From: Fulvivirga ulvae
GTDB lineage: Bacteria > Bacteroidota > Bacteroidia > Cytophagales > Cyclobacteriaceae
DNA length: 64,000 bases
Assembly (NCBI RefSeq): GCF_021389975.1
Contig: NZ_CP089981.1
Location: 3,869,501 to 3,933,500 of the forward strand
Direction of reading: 5' to 3'
Positions 51,490 through 60,915 of this stretch are shown piece after piece (the stretch's first letter is position 1; each line of letters starts with the position of its first letter). Both the position numbers and the translations under genes were made by a program. The notes beneath the pieces are model-generated. The model was not told where the DNA came from. It worked only from the letters and a program-made list of their open reading frames with translations, and did no database searches.

Positions 51490-52674
51490 ATGAAAACAAA
51501 AATAGCATTACTTTTTGTAGCCGTTTCATTGCTGTCGGCTTGTAATAACAACGAAAATGACTCTGTCGAAAGCCTCGTGGCGCAAGGAGACCTGGAAAAA
51601 ATAAGAGCAAAAAAGGGAGAGCTAACTGCCCAGGTCAGGAGATTGGAGAAGGAATTATCGCTTCTGGACTCTGCTATTGATGCAAAGAGCACAAACCATA
51701 AGATGCCATTGGTTACTACCTATAAAATTGAGAAGAAGACTTTTCAGCATTACATAGAGCTTCAGGGAGATGTAACCACAAAGCAGAATGTGCTTGTATA
51801 CCCTGAAATGCCAGGTACTTTGCTTAAGATTTATGTTACTGAGGGTGACAGGGTAAGCAAAGGACAGTTGCTCGCTACTCTGGACCATGGTGGTATGGCC
51901 AGTCAGTTGCAACAGCAAAAGACACAACTGGCTCTGGCTGAAACTACTTTTGAGAGACAAAAAAGGCTATGGGAGCAAAAAATCGGAACGGAAATTCAAT
52001 TCCTTGAGGCAAAGGCCAGGTATGAAGCCCAGGCAGACGCTGTCAGACAGTTGCAGAGCCAGTTAGATAAATACTCTATAAGAGCACCTTTTAACGGTAT
52101 TGTAGATGACGTAATAAAAGACCAGGGAACAGTGGTAAGCCCTGGCCCGGGGTCTGAGATCTTTAGAATTGTAAACCTATCAGATATGTTTATCAATGTA
52201 GATGTGCCGGAGTCACACCTTACCAGTGTTAAAGAAGGTAAGAAAGTCCAGGTTTATTTTCCTGTGCTCAATGATACCATTGATTCAAAGGTAAGACAGG
52301 CCGGTAACTACATCAACCCTAATAACAGGGCATTTAATGTGGAGGTGCCGGTACCAAATAAGAATGGGCAGATAAAGCCAAACCTTTCTGCTAAGGTATT
52401 TATCAACGATTATACCAATGAGGAGGCTATTCTTATTCCGCAGGGTATTATTTCTGAAAATGCCGAAGGAGAGCAATATGTATACGTAGCTACTGAAGTG
52501 GACAAAGAGAATACCGCAGTAGCTGAGAAGAGGATCATATCTACAGGCAAGTCCCAGGGAAACCTCGTGGAAGTAGTAGAGGGATTGTCTGATGGCGAAT
52601 CGCTGGTAGATGAAGGTGCCAGAAGAGTGAAAGCAGGACAGGAAGTTCAAATAATAAAGCAAATAGCAGAATGA
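51490..52674 (+). CDS. RND efflux periplasmic adaptor (membrane-fusion lipoprotein)
   Basis: This is a 394-residue adaptor of the HlyD/AcrA type. I start it at the ATG at 51490, because the lipoprotein signal begins there (MKTKIALLFVAVSLLSAC, Cys18); a TTG at 51472 would add six residues before the signal. A coiled coil (about 30-58) comes first, then the barrel-sandwich biotinyl-like halves (VYPEMPGTLLKIYVTEGDRV and IRAPFNGIVDDVIKDQGTVV), a hairpin between them, and beta-barrel and membrane-proximal domains. It bridges TolC and the RND pump. Its stop overlaps the pump start by 4 nt. Confidence 0.95.
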   Translation: MKTKIALLFVAVSLLSACNNNENDSVESLVAQGDLEKIRAKKGELTAQVRRLEKELSLLDSAIDAKSTNHKMPLVTTYKIEKKTFQHYIELQGDVTTKQNVLVYPEMPGTLLKIYVTEGDRVSKGQLLATLDHGGMASQLQQQKTQLALAETTFERQKRLWEQKIGTEIQFLEAKARYEAQADAVRQLQSQLDKYSIRAPFNGIVDDVIKDQGTVVSPGPGSEIFRIVNLSDMFINVDVPESHLTSVKEGKKVQVYFPVLNDTIDSKVRQAGNYINPNNRAFNVEVPVPNKNGQIKPNLSAKVFINDYTNEEAILIPQGIISENAEGEQYVYVATEVDKENTAVAEKRIISTGKSQGNLVEVVEGLSDGESLVDEGARRVKAGQEVQIIKQIAE

Positions 52675-55600
52675 GCAAACAACAAAAGAAAGTAGATAAG
52701 GAATTTTGGTTCTCATCATGGGCCATAGATAACGCTTCTGTGATCTATGTTATGATCGGAATTTTCCTGGTCGTTGGAATCTCTTCTTACTTTTCAATGC
52801 CTCGTGAAGATTTCCCTGAAGTAAAGGAGACTAAGATCTATATAAGTACTCCTTATCCTGGTAATACTGCAGAGGATATTGAAAGACTTATTACTGATCC
52901 TCTTGAAGATCAGTTGAAGAACGTCAGCAATGTGGTAGAAATCATTTCTACCTCTCAGGAGGATTATTCTATTATCACTGTAGAATTTGATGAGAATATC
53001 TCTGTGGATGCTGCCAAGCAAAAGGTAAAGGACAAAGTAGATGCTGAAAAGGCGGGAGAAGACTGGCCTTTGTTTAACGGGGCCAAGGTTGAACCCAATG
53101 TTTTTGACCTGAACCTTTCTGAGGAGTTTCCTATCATGAATATTAATATTTCAGGAGACTACCCTGTTGACAAGCTCAAAGAGTTCGGTGAATACCTTGA
53201 GGATGAAATAGAAGATTTGCCGCAGATCAAGGAAGTGGACATTCGCGGTGCGCAGGAGAAGGAAGTTGAGGTTGCTGTTGATATCTACAAGATGATGGCT
53301 GCTAAAGTGAGCTTTGACGATGTTTTGCAGGCTATTGGCAATGGAAATACCACTATGTCTGCGGGAAATTTAAAAACCAACGGGCAGCGCAGGACGATAA
53401 GGGTACTGGGAGAGATAGACGATCCTAAGGAGCTTGAAAATTTTGTTGTAAAACATGAAAACAATGCTCCGGTATACCTGAAGGATATTGCTACTGTGAG
53501 TTTTGAGGCGCAGGATAAAACTACCTTTGCGAGGGAGTTTGGCCACCCTGTGGTAATGCTTGATGTGAAGAAGCGTGCAGGTAAAAATATGATTGAAGCG
53601 GCTAACAGCATCAGAGAGATAATTGATGAAGCAAAAGCTGAACATTTTCCACCGGATATAGATATTACCATATCAAATGATTCGTCTTCCAAAACCCTTA
53701 ATCAGGTGGAAGACCTGGTGAATAACATCATTTTCGGGATCATACTGGTTGTTACCGTGCTCATGTTCTTCCTAGGCTTCAGGAATGCCCTCTTCGTAGG
53801 TTTTGCTATTCCTATGTCCATGTTTATGTCATTTACCATCCTGTCGGCGTTGGGCTATACGCTCAATACCATGATACTCTTTGGGTTGATCATGGGACTG
53901 GGGATGCTGGTTGACAATGGTATTGTGGTAGTGGAGAATGTGTACAGGCTTATGGAAGAGGAAGGCTATAGCAGGATGAAGGCTGCTAAGCAGGGGATAG
54001 GGGAGATTGCTTTTCCTATTATTATATCAACAGCTACAACTGTTGCTGCATTTGTGCCGTTGGCTATGTGGCCGGGTGTGATGGGAGAGTTTATGAAGTT
54101 TTTCCCGATCACGTTATCGGTTGTACTGGGGTCATCGCTCTTCGTAGCAATTTTCATGAATTCAATGCTGGTGTCCCAGTTGATGGATACTGAGGATAAA
54201 GAATTAAAGGTAAAGCAGCTCATCAGGATCACTGTAATTTTGGTAGGTCTGGGAGCAGTGATCTTTATATTTGGAGGTGCGGTAAAAGGCCTGGGTACAC
54301 TTTTGGTCTTCACGGCCATCATGTTCTGGGTATACAAATACCTGATCAAGAAAAGTGCACTTCGTTTTCAGAGAAGAACACTCGTGAAGTTTGAAAATTT
54401 ATACGAGAAGCTGCTTAAGCATGCTTTAAGAAAGCGCAATGTATACTGGTACTCTGGGGTGATGGTAGTTCTTCTGTTTGCAGCCTTTATGTCTTTTGGT
54501 ATTTCGGTAGGCTCAGGTAGAACGAAAGTTGAGTTTTTCCCTGACAATACGCCAAACCAGATCATAGTCTATATAGAATACCCTGAAGGTACGGCAATTG
54601 AAAAAACCAATAAGATTACCAAGGCGATAGAAGATCGGGTTTACGCGATTATCAATGACCCTGAATATAAAGATGGAGATTACAATTATCTTGTTGAGTC
54701 ATCTGTGTCGCAGGTAGGTGAAGGTGCGGGAAATCCGCAAACTGATGGAGGGTCGTCTGCCGAGATGCCGCACAGGGCAAAGATAACCACTTCCATGCGT
54801 GAGTATAAATACCGCAGGGGCAAGGACTCTGAAAAGCTGCGTCAAAAAGTGCAGGATGCATTAAAAGGGATTTACCCCGGCGTGGTTATTTCGGTAGAAA
54901 AAGATGCCGTAGGACCTCCTGCGGGTTACCCTATCAATATCGAGCTTGAGGGACGTGATTATGATGAGCTGATTGCTACAGCCGAAAATATGAGGAACTT
55001 CATCAATGGCAAGAGTATTGCAGGTATTGATGAACTGAAAATCGATGTGAACAGGAGTAAGCCTTCCATGCAGGTGAGTGTTGACAGAGAAAAGGCCGGA
55101 GAGCTGGGAATAGCTGTAGGGCAGGTAGGAAGCCAGCTACGAAGATCAATCTTTGGAGAGAAGGCCGGTGTCTACAAAAAGCACGGGGAAGACTATGATA
55201 TCAACGTTCGTTTCAATGAAGATATTCGTTACAACCCAAGTGTCATATTTAACCAGAATATTACTTTCAGGGATCAGTCAACCGGGCAGATAAAAGAAGT
55301 ACCCGTATCTGCAGTGGCCTATAAGAAAAACACATCCGGCTTTAGTGCTATTAAACACCGGGATACCAAAAGAGTGGTTACGGTTTACTCCGCTCTTGCA
55401 CCAGGTTATACAGATGCAGGGGCTATTGTATCTGAGATACAGGAAGCTATGCAGTTGTACAAAGGTCTTCCTCAGGGCATTAAGATAGACTATACCGGGC
55501 AGATTGAGGAGCAAACCAAGCAGATGACCTTTTTGATGGGTGCGTTTTTTGCAGGTCTGGGGCTCATCATGTTGCTTCTTGTATTCCAGTTTGGGGGTAT

Positions 55601-56225
55601 TTCAAAACCTTCTATTATTATGATAGCAATCTTCCTCAGTTTTATTGGGGTATTCGGAGGTTTGATATTGACCGGCTGGCCTTTTGTAATTATGATGACC
55701 ATGATGGGAATTATATCCCTGGCAGGTATTGTAGTAAACAATGGCGTGGTACTGCTTGATTACGCCCAGCTGTTAATAGACAGGAAAAAAGTACAGTCTA
55801 ACATGGACGATGAAGACATGCTGGATAAGGAAGAGGCCAGGGCACAAATTGTTAAAGCAGGGAAAGCACGACTCAGGCCGGTAATCCTGACGGCTGTGAC
55901 AACTGTACTCGGTTTGATACCGCTTGCCGTTGGTCTGAACATTGACTTCTTTTCTCTCTTTGGAGAGTTTGACCCGAAAATCTATATAGGAGGAGACAAT
56001 GTAATATTCTGGGGGCCGCTGGCCTGGACTGTTATCTTTGGTTTAATAGTCGCTACGTTCCTTACCCTTATTATCGTACCGGTACTATACACTATAGTAT
56101 ATAGAATAAAATACTGGTTCTATCAGAAGCGTATTGCGAGAAAGGAGCGAAAGGCAAAAGCTAAGGCAAGTGCAAATTCAAGCTCAAATTCGAAAGCCGA
56201 AGCTGAGGTTGCTTATAATGTCTGA
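52671..56225 (+). CDS. RND-family efflux pump (AcrB/MexB-like permease) with extra central helices
   Basis: This is an 1184-residue inner-membrane proton-driven exporter, longer than the usual 1020-1050. The familiar parts are present: TM1 (SVIYVMIGIFLVVGISSYF), the first pore domain, TM2-6 with the proton-relay Asp in GLGMLVDNGIVVVENVYRL, and a second half ending with TM8-12 (GIISLAGIVVNNGVVLLDYA). Between the halves (about 500-570) lie two additional hydrophobic segments (ITVILVGLGAVIFIFGGAV and GTLLVFTAIMFWVYKYLI). A Lys/Ala/Ser-rich tail (about 1155-1180) follows the last helix. The substrate is probably a drug, dye or bile-like compound; heavy-metal signatures are not evident. It is the last gene of the TetR operon. 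Confidence 0.95.
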   Translation: MSKQQKKVDKEFWFSSWAIDNASVIYVMIGIFLVVGISSYFSMPREDFPEVKETKIYISTPYPGNTAEDIERLITDPLEDQLKNVSNVVEIISTSQEDYSIITVEFDENISVDAAKQKVKDKVDAEKAGEDWPLFNGAKVEPNVFDLNLSEEFPIMNINISGDYPVDKLKEFGEYLEDEIEDLPQIKEVDIRGAQEKEVEVAVDIYKMMAAKVSFDDVLQAIGNGNTTMSAGNLKTNGQRRTIRVLGEIDDPKELENFVVKHENNAPVYLKDIATVSFEAQDKTTFAREFGHPVVMLDVKKRAGKNMIEAANSIREIIDEAKAEHFPPDIDITISNDSSSKTLNQVEDLVNNIIFGIILVVTVLMFFLGFRNALFVGFAIPMSMFMSFTILSALGYTLNTMILFGLIMGLGMLVDNGIVVVENVYRLMEEEGYSRMKAAKQGIGEIAFPIIISTATTVAAFVPLAMWPGVMGEFMKFFPITLSVVLGSSLFVAIFMNSMLVSQLMDTEDKELKVKQLIRITVILVGLGAVIFIFGGAVKGLGTLLVFTAIMFWVYKYLIKKSALRFQRRTLVKFENLYEKLLKHALRKRNVYWYSGVMVVLLFAAFMSFGISVGSGRTKVEFFPDNTPNQIIVYIEYPEGTAIEKTNKITKAIEDRVYAIINDPEYKDGDYNYLVESSVSQVGEGAGNPQTDGGSSAEMPHRAKITTSMREYKYRRGKDSEKLRQKVQDALKGIYPGVVISVEKDAVGPPAGYPINIELEGRDYDELIATAENMRNFINGKSIAGIDELKIDVNRSKPSMQVSVDREKAGELGIAVGQVGSQLRRSIFGEKAGVYKKHGEDYDINVRFNEDIRYNPSVIFNQNITFRDQSTGQIKEVPVSAVAYKKNTSGFSAIKHRDTKRVVTVYSALAPGYTDAGAIVSEIQEAMQLYKGLPQGIKIDYTGQIEEQTKQMTFLMGAFFAGLGLIMLLLVFQFGGISKPSIIMIAIFLSFIGVFGGLILTGWPFVIMMTMMGIISLAGIVVNNGVVLLDYAQLLIDRKKVQSNMDDEDMLDKEEARAQIVKAGKARLRPVILTAVTTVLGLIPLAVGLNIDFFSLFGEFDPKIYIGGDNVIFWGPLAWTVIFGLIVATFLTLIIVPVLYTIVYRIKYWFYQKRIARKERKAKAKASANSSSNSKAEAEVAYNV

Positions 56226-56248
56226 TAAATCTAAAATTTGTTGACTGA

Positions 56249-57493
56249 ATGAACAAGGTGTTGTTGGTATTGGGGTCATTTATAGTGTTGTTTCTAATCG
56301 ACTGGTATGTTTACAGTGCCATATCGTTGCTGATTAGAAACAGCACTTTACTTACGCGCAATATTGTCCGGTATTCCTATTGGGGTATTACGATGATAAC
56401 CTTCCTGGTTATCGTGTTTTACAACTTTGGTAACCCCGAATGGTTTAAGGGGCAGTCCAGAAGTCTGATATTTACAGGGATATTTATCAATTACTTCTCT
56501 AAACTTTTTGCCGTTCTCTTTTTGTTTAGTGATGATCTGGTCCGTTTGGGCAAATGGGTGGCCACATTTTTTCAAAATCCGGAGCCTGTAAGCAATTCAA
56601 AGGGAATATCACGCAATGAGTTTTTGGTAAAAACGGCGGTTGTAGCGGGTACCTTACCTTTGGTAGCTATGAGCTGGGGCATTATATCGGGAGCCCATGA
56701 CTACAGAGTTCGGAGGAAAACCATCTACCTGCCTAATCTGCCCAAGTCATTTGATGGCATTCAGATAGGACAACTCTCTGATATACATTCCGGTAGTTTT
56801 TTTAACAAAACTGCGGTGAAGGGTGGAATAGAAATGCTCATGGATGAGAAACCGGATGTAGTGTTTTTTACCGGAGACCTGGTGAATAATGAAAGCAGTG
56901 AGGTGAAAGATTACATCAACATTTTCGATAAAGTAAATGCTCCCTTAGGTGTATATTCCACTACGGGTAATCATGATTATGGTGATTACCGCTCATGGTC
57001 ATCTCCCAAAGCCAAACAGAAAAACTTTGATGACTTAAAGGAAGCTCATAAATTAATGGGGTATGACCTGTTGATGAATGAGCATCGGATGCTCGAACTC
57101 AACGGTGACAAAATAGCCATACTGGGTATAGAAAACTGGGGTACAGGAAGGTTTCCTAAATACGGAGATATGAATAAAGCTCATGCAGGTACCGAAGAGG
57201 CTCCCGTCAAATTGCTGCTGTCGCATGATCCTAGTCACTGGGATGCACAGGTGCGCTCAGAATATCCCGACATTGACCTGATGTTTGCAGGGCATACCCA
57301 TGGCTTCCAGTTTGGTGTCGAAATTGGAGACTTTAAATGGAGTCCGTCTCAATACGTATACAAACAGTGGGCAGGCCTCTATACTGAGGGCAATCAGCAC
57401 CTGTACGTTAACCGCGGCTTTGGCTATATCGGCTACCCCGGAAGGATCGGGATGGCTCCTGAAATTACTATTCTTACATTGAAAAGGGCTTAG
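56249..57493 (+). CDS. Membrane metallophosphoesterase (YkuE/YaeI-like)
   Basis: This 414-residue protein has an N-terminal membrane region of three to four helices (about 1-95, MNKVLLVLGSFIVLFLIDWY and later segments), then another hydrophobic stretch near 130-150. The calcineurin-like phosphoesterase domain (about 170-410) shows the five metal motifs: QLSDIHSG, FFTGDLVNN, TGNHDYGD, LLSHDPSHW and AGHTHGFQFG. Related proteins act on phosphodiesters such as UDP-2,3-diacylglucosamine or phospholipids at the membrane; the substrate here is not known. It begins 24 nt after the RND gene and could be co-transcribed. Confidence 0.92.
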   Translation: MNKVLLVLGSFIVLFLIDWYVYSAISLLIRNSTLLTRNIVRYSYWGITMITFLVIVFYNFGNPEWFKGQSRSLIFTGIFINYFSKLFAVLFLFSDDLVRLGKWVATFFQNPEPVSNSKGISRNEFLVKTAVVAGTLPLVAMSWGIISGAHDYRVRRKTIYLPNLPKSFDGIQIGQLSDIHSGSFFNKTAVKGGIEMLMDEKPDVVFFTGDLVNNESSEVKDYINIFDKVNAPLGVYSTTGNHDYGDYRSWSSPKAKQKNFDDLKEAHKLMGYDLLMNEHRMLELNGDKIAILGIENWGTGRFPKYGDMNKAHAGTEEAPVKLLLSHDPSHWDAQVRSEYPDIDLMFAGHTHGFQFGVEIGDFKWSPSQYVYKQWAGLYTEGNQHLYVNRGFGYIGYPGRIGMAPEITILTLKRA

Positions 57494-57512
57494 CGAAATG
57501 CCCTTTTCTTTT
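57481..57512 (+). terminator. Terminator overlapping the metallophosphoesterase stop
   Basis: GAAAAGGGC (57481-57489) and GCCCTTTTC (57500-57508) are perfect 9-bp arms around a loop that contains the TAG stop; a T-rich tail follows (TTTTATTT). Confidence 0.75.
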
Positions 57513-57541
57513 ATTTAACCTCACTCATCAGACTGTTTTCT

Positions 57542-57563
57542 AAGACCCGTTCGGGGCTTTTTT
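57542..57563 (+). terminator. Second terminator downstream of the metallophosphoesterase
   Basis: AAGACCCG-TT-CGGGGCTT with one mismatch is followed by six T residues (57542-57563). Two successive terminators isolate the ECF-sigma operon that follows. Confidence 0.65.
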
Positions 57564-57659
57564 CCTGCTACTACATATAAATATTTTATTTATTTCATTT
57601 CCAATGCAGCGTTTCCGGCTAACATTGCATTTTATCCATAGAAGGAATTTTAAAATCAA

Positions 57660-58196
57660 TTGACGGAAACGGAGCTAATCAGATCATGCAAAGAGGGAGA
57701 CCCTAAGGGACAAAAATTCCTTTTTGAAAAGTATGTAAATCCAATGTCAAGGCTGTGCCTGAGGTATCTGTATAATGAATCTGATGCCGTAGAGGCTATG
57801 AGTGAGGGATTTGTCAAGGTTTACAGGACAATACAAAAATTTCAATATTCAGGGGAAGGCAGCTTTATGGCGTGGATCACAAAGATTATGGTTAATGAAT
57901 CGCTGATGTATTTAAGAAAAAGCCGAAAACTACTCTTGAATACAAATTTGGATGAAGCCGGTCTTCATCAGGTCACCGATTCCTATGTGGAAAAATTTGA
58001 AGCAGAATACTTGTATGAAGCTATTAGAAAGTTGCCTCATGGCTACGGTACTGTTTTTAACTTATATGAAATAGAGGGGTTTAGCCATAAAGAAATAGCG
58101 GATCTACTTGGTATTACAGAGAGCTCTTCGCGGGCACAATTGACAAGAGTGAAGAGCCGCTTGCGTGAATTACTTGAAAATAGTTTAAACCAATAA
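57660..58196 (+). CDS. ECF-type RNA polymerase sigma factor of an envelope operon
   Basis: This 178-residue ECF sigma factor begins at TTG (57660, MTETELIRSCKEGDPKGQKF). Region 2 lies at about 20-90 (LFEKYVNPMSRLCLRYLYNE, GEGSFMAWITKIMVNESLMY) and region 4 at about 115-170 (KLPHGYGTVFNLYEIEGFSH, KEIADLLGITESSSRAQLTR). It heads a four-gene run with gaps or overlaps of at most 20 nt (57660-60862). The next gene encodes a one-helix membrane protein, the likely anti-sigma. Downstream genes encode exported proteins, suggesting an envelope-stress output. Confidence 0.93.
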   Translation: MTETELIRSCKEGDPKGQKFLFEKYVNPMSRLCLRYLYNESDAVEAMSEGFVKVYRTIQKFQYSGEGSFMAWITKIMVNESLMYLRKSRKLLLNTNLDEAGLHQVTDSYVEKFEAEYLYEAIRKLPHGYGTVFNLYEIEGFSHKEIADLLGITESSSRAQLTRVKSRLRELLENSLNQ

Positions 58197-58204
58197 GCAG
58201 GGCA

Positions 58205-58711
58205 ATGGACAAGATAAAAGAAAAATTGAAAAAGCTGGACAACTCCTTTCCTCTTCAACAATATAACCATGATCAACTGTGGAATGCTATTGATAATAAA
58301 ATCAATAAAAGGAGAAAAGTAAGGCAGTTTTATCTGACGTATGCTGCGGTTGCTGCTTCTCTTTTGATTCTGGCGATAGTATTGACAAAATCGATGAATA
58401 CAGATATGACCTATTCTCAATCGGAAGATATGGTTTTTCATTCATATGAAGAGGCACCTGAAGTTGAGGAGGCTGAGTCTGAAGCTATTGAATTTATCAA
58501 AAGGAGCTGTGTTGCAAATCTGCCTGTTTGCAAAACCCCCGAGTTTAAGGAATTGAGAAAGGAGCTTGACCTCTTAGATAAGGAGATTAACCAGCTCAAT
58601 GAAATGATAAATCAATATGGTGAAGATGAATTATTGATCAAATCGAAAATTAAAATCGAAAATCATAAGTCGGATGTAACCCGAAAACTTGTACAAATTT
58701 TAATAGCATGA
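58205..58711 (+). CDS. Single-pass membrane protein, probable anti-sigma factor
   Basis: This 168-residue protein lies 8 nt after the ECF sigma gene. A charged cytoplasmic N-terminus (about 1-40, MDKIKEKLKKLDNSFPLQQY) is followed by one transmembrane helix (about 43-62, LTYAAVAASLLILAIVLTK). The periplasmic part is acidic (EEAPEVEEAESEAIEF). It then has a Cys pair (RSCVANLPVCKTPEF) that could form a disulfide, and a C-terminal coiled coil (about 115-165, ELRKELDLLDKEINQLNEMI). Position and topology fit an anti-sigma factor, but it has no known anti-sigma domain that I recognise. Its end overlaps the next gene by 4 nt. Confidence 0.75.
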   Translation: MDKIKEKLKKLDNSFPLQQYNHDQLWNAIDNKINKRRKVRQFYLTYAAVAASLLILAIVLTKSMNTDMTYSQSEDMVFHSYEEAPEVEEAESEAIEFIKRSCVANLPVCKTPEFKELRKELDLLDKEINQLNEMINQYGEDELLIKSKIKIENHKSDVTRKLVQILIA

Positions 58712-59628
58712 GGTTAAACTATTATTTAAAATACCTTGCAGTTGCCAGCGCATGCCTGATGAACGATACTTTCTGCCTTGCCCAGCAAAAAGTACATGTA
58801 GTAACCAGGCATGTGACCAAGAAGCTTGATTATCATAAAGGCGAGGAATTGTTAATGCTGGCAGAGAAGTCGAAAATGGACATTTCTACCTGGGACGAGA
58901 ATTATATTGAGTTAAAAATTGAGCTTACTTCCCGGCATACTAAAATTGAGACAGCAAAGGCTGAGCTGGACTATCTGAAATATAGTATTGAAAAGAATGG
59001 TTCCCGGTATTTGGTAAAGAATTACTTTCAGGCAAGTGATAGGTTTACAAAAGTGAAAGGGAACCTGTCCACCTCATTTGCGGTGAAGGTCCCCCGCGGA
59101 TGCCCTTTAACTATTACTAATTTATATGGCGAACTGGTTGTAAGGGACCTTGCGGCCCCATTAAATGTCAAAATCCGCTTTGTGGATATGCAGATGTACG
59201 GGGTAAATGGTAAAGTCGAATTGCAATCCTATTTCGGAAATGTTCGCATTAAAGATACACAAGGACAACTGCACGCCAGGCTGGAAAAGACAAAAGCTTA
59301 CCTGTATGGATTTGCAGGACAACTGGATATCGAAAGCAGCTATGGTGAGGTGGAAGTAAATGGCTCAGGACATTATACAAGCTTTGACATTGTAGGGGAA
59401 AGAACTGCGGTGACCATTGCGCTTGAGTCGCTCCAACTTTATAATTATCGGCTCTCAGCTTTTGCCACTGACATTTTTATCCCGGTGGAGATGGGAGTGG
59501 TTCTTGATGAGAACAAGAACCGGAGCTTTACAAAAAACAATGGAAATAATAACACATGGATCAATATTAAAACAACCTATAGTCCTATAAACCTTAAACC
59601 TAATAATGATAATGTTAGCAAAAAATAA
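58708..59628 (+). CDS. Exported DUF4097-like beta-repeat protein
   Basis: This is a 306-residue exported protein with a signal peptide (about 1-26, ending FCLAQQ). The body is rich in short beta-strands resembling the DUF4097/adhesin-like right-handed helix (FAVKVPRGCPLTITNLYGEL, VELQSYFGNVRIKDTQGQLH, LDIESSYGEVEVNGSGHYTS), with the recurring S-x-GxVxV pattern. It probably sits in the periplasm or at the outer membrane. It is inside the ECF operon, between the probable anti-sigma and a barrel-like protein. Function is unknown; surface scaffold or sensor roles are possible. Confidence 0.7.
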   Translation: MRLNYYLKYLAVASACLMNDTFCLAQQKVHVVTRHVTKKLDYHKGEELLMLAEKSKMDISTWDENYIELKIELTSRHTKIETAKAELDYLKYSIEKNGSRYLVKNYFQASDRFTKVKGNLSTSFAVKVPRGCPLTITNLYGELVVRDLAAPLNVKIRFVDMQMYGVNGKVELQSYFGNVRIKDTQGQLHARLEKTKAYLYGFAGQLDIESSYGEVEVNGSGHYTSFDIVGERTAVTIALESLQLYNYRLSAFATDIFIPVEMGVVLDENKNRSFTKNNGNNNTWINIKTTYSPINLKPNNDNVSKK

Positions 59629-60862
59629 CTTCAGATCGATAATATCGGTCTGTCTACTCCTGGTGGTACCTGCTTCCGTTTATGCCCAGAAAGATAGTGT
59701 AAGTGTGACCAGCGAAATAGTCGATATAGAAAACCCGGACACATACTGCTATTTTTCTACAGCCGATTACGAACAAAAAACTATTTTTAAGTTGAGCTCA
59801 GACAATTTTGGATATACCGGAGATTTTCAAAGGATACCCGGGTTTCATGTGTCATTTGAACGCAAGCTCTCTGCCACTTTTTCTGCTGAGCTAGGCATGA
59901 TCACTCCTGTAGATCATGAATATACCGTATTTGCCAATCTCAGATACTACTACAATAAAGGAAGAAAAAGGAGGCAACACTCGAAAGATGGTATAGATAA
60001 TTTCAATGGTAGCTATTTTCTATTGGGAGTTTACAGGACCATGCACTTTAATAACTACTCCGAGTCATATTATTCAAATATTCTCAGGCCTGAAGATCAG
60101 AATTTATATACCTTACTCTACGGTAAGCAGCAAAAGGTGGGGAAATGGGGATTTATTGATGTTGCAGGTGGACTAAGTTACATTCCTCAACCCAGTATGC
60201 TGCGGTTTGGTATGAACTTTAAAGTTGGGCTTGGCTATGGGAAACTTTCCAGGGCTAACAATGACTTGCAGTCGTCAAAGTTTGAGGCTAGTAATGATGA
60301 CTATGCCGACAAAAAAGGGCTCTTAAAGATAGCAAACCCTATAATGTTTATGAGCATAAGCGATGGATGGTACGCCGGCAGCATGGTAGCTTATGAAAGA
60401 AACCTGACAAGTAACATTTCAATTGTTCCTATGCTGCGCTTTTCTGTCTCAGATATGAATCAGGAGTTCAATTTACTCGATGGTAAGGTAATGAAGCATG
60501 AGTTTAAGGGAATAAGGATAGGCTTCGATTTGCAGGCGAGATATTTTTACAATAGAAACAAACGAATGAGGTCAGGCTGCTTAATAAAAAATTTCACTGG
60601 AAATTATTTCTTCATTGAGGGAGAAGAGTTATTGTTATATTATGATATAGAATCATATTTCAACGATGGCATTGAGGCAAGATCCAGCCATGAGAAGGGT
60701 GTTGAAAGCACCTTATCAAGCCTGCTTATAGGGTGGGGCACACAGCAACGATTGGGCAAAAGAGGATTTTTGGATTTAGGTGTTGGCTGGCGGTATATCA
60801 ATCAGGAATACCCCGTCAACCTTGGTGTCAACGCCCAGGTCGGGTTACTTCTAGGGAAATAA
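59606..60862 (+). CDS. Exported protein, probable outer-membrane beta-barrel, unknown function
   Basis: This 418-residue protein has a signal peptide (MLAKNNFRSIISVCLLLVVP, ending SVYAQ). Many alternating Tyr/Gly-rich strands follow (YTVFANLRYYYNKGRKRR, GRKGFL-like GKRGFLDLGVGWRYINQEYP), and the chain ends VGLLLGK. The pattern suggests a small outer-membrane barrel. The ATG at 59606 lies inside the previous gene (23-nt overlap); the second Met at 59612 is equally likely. It is the last gene of the ECF-sigma operon, ahead of a strong terminator. I do not recognise the family. Confidence 0.75.
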   Translation: MIMLAKNNFRSIISVCLLLVVPASVYAQKDSVSVTSEIVDIENPDTYCYFSTADYEQKTIFKLSSDNFGYTGDFQRIPGFHVSFERKLSATFSAELGMITPVDHEYTVFANLRYYYNKGRKRRQHSKDGIDNFNGSYFLLGVYRTMHFNNYSESYYSNILRPEDQNLYTLLYGKQQKVGKWGFIDVAGGLSYIPQPSMLRFGMNFKVGLGYGKLSRANNDLQSSKFEASNDDYADKKGLLKIANPIMFMSISDGWYAGSMVAYERNLTSNISIVPMLRFSVSDMNQEFNLLDGKVMKHEFKGIRIGFDLQARYFYNRNKRMRSGCLIKNFTGNYFFIEGEELLLYYDIESYFNDGIEARSSHEKGVESTLSSLLIGWGTQQRLGKRGFLDLGVGWRYINQEYPVNLGVNAQVGLLLGK

Positions 60863-60875
60863 GAGATTGTTTTTT

Positions 60876-60899
60876 GGCTGCCTTATAATCAAGGCAGCC
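60876..60899. terminator. Terminator between the ECF operon and the DUF2807 gene
   Basis: GGCTGCCTT (60876-60884) and AAGGCAGCC (60891-60899) form a 9-bp stem with a 6-nt loop. On the minus strand it is followed by AAAAAACAATCTC rather than T residues, and on the plus strand by TTGTTAC. It is placed between convergent stops. Confidence 0.65.
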
Positions 60900-60915
60900 T
60901 TGTTACAGATGGAGA

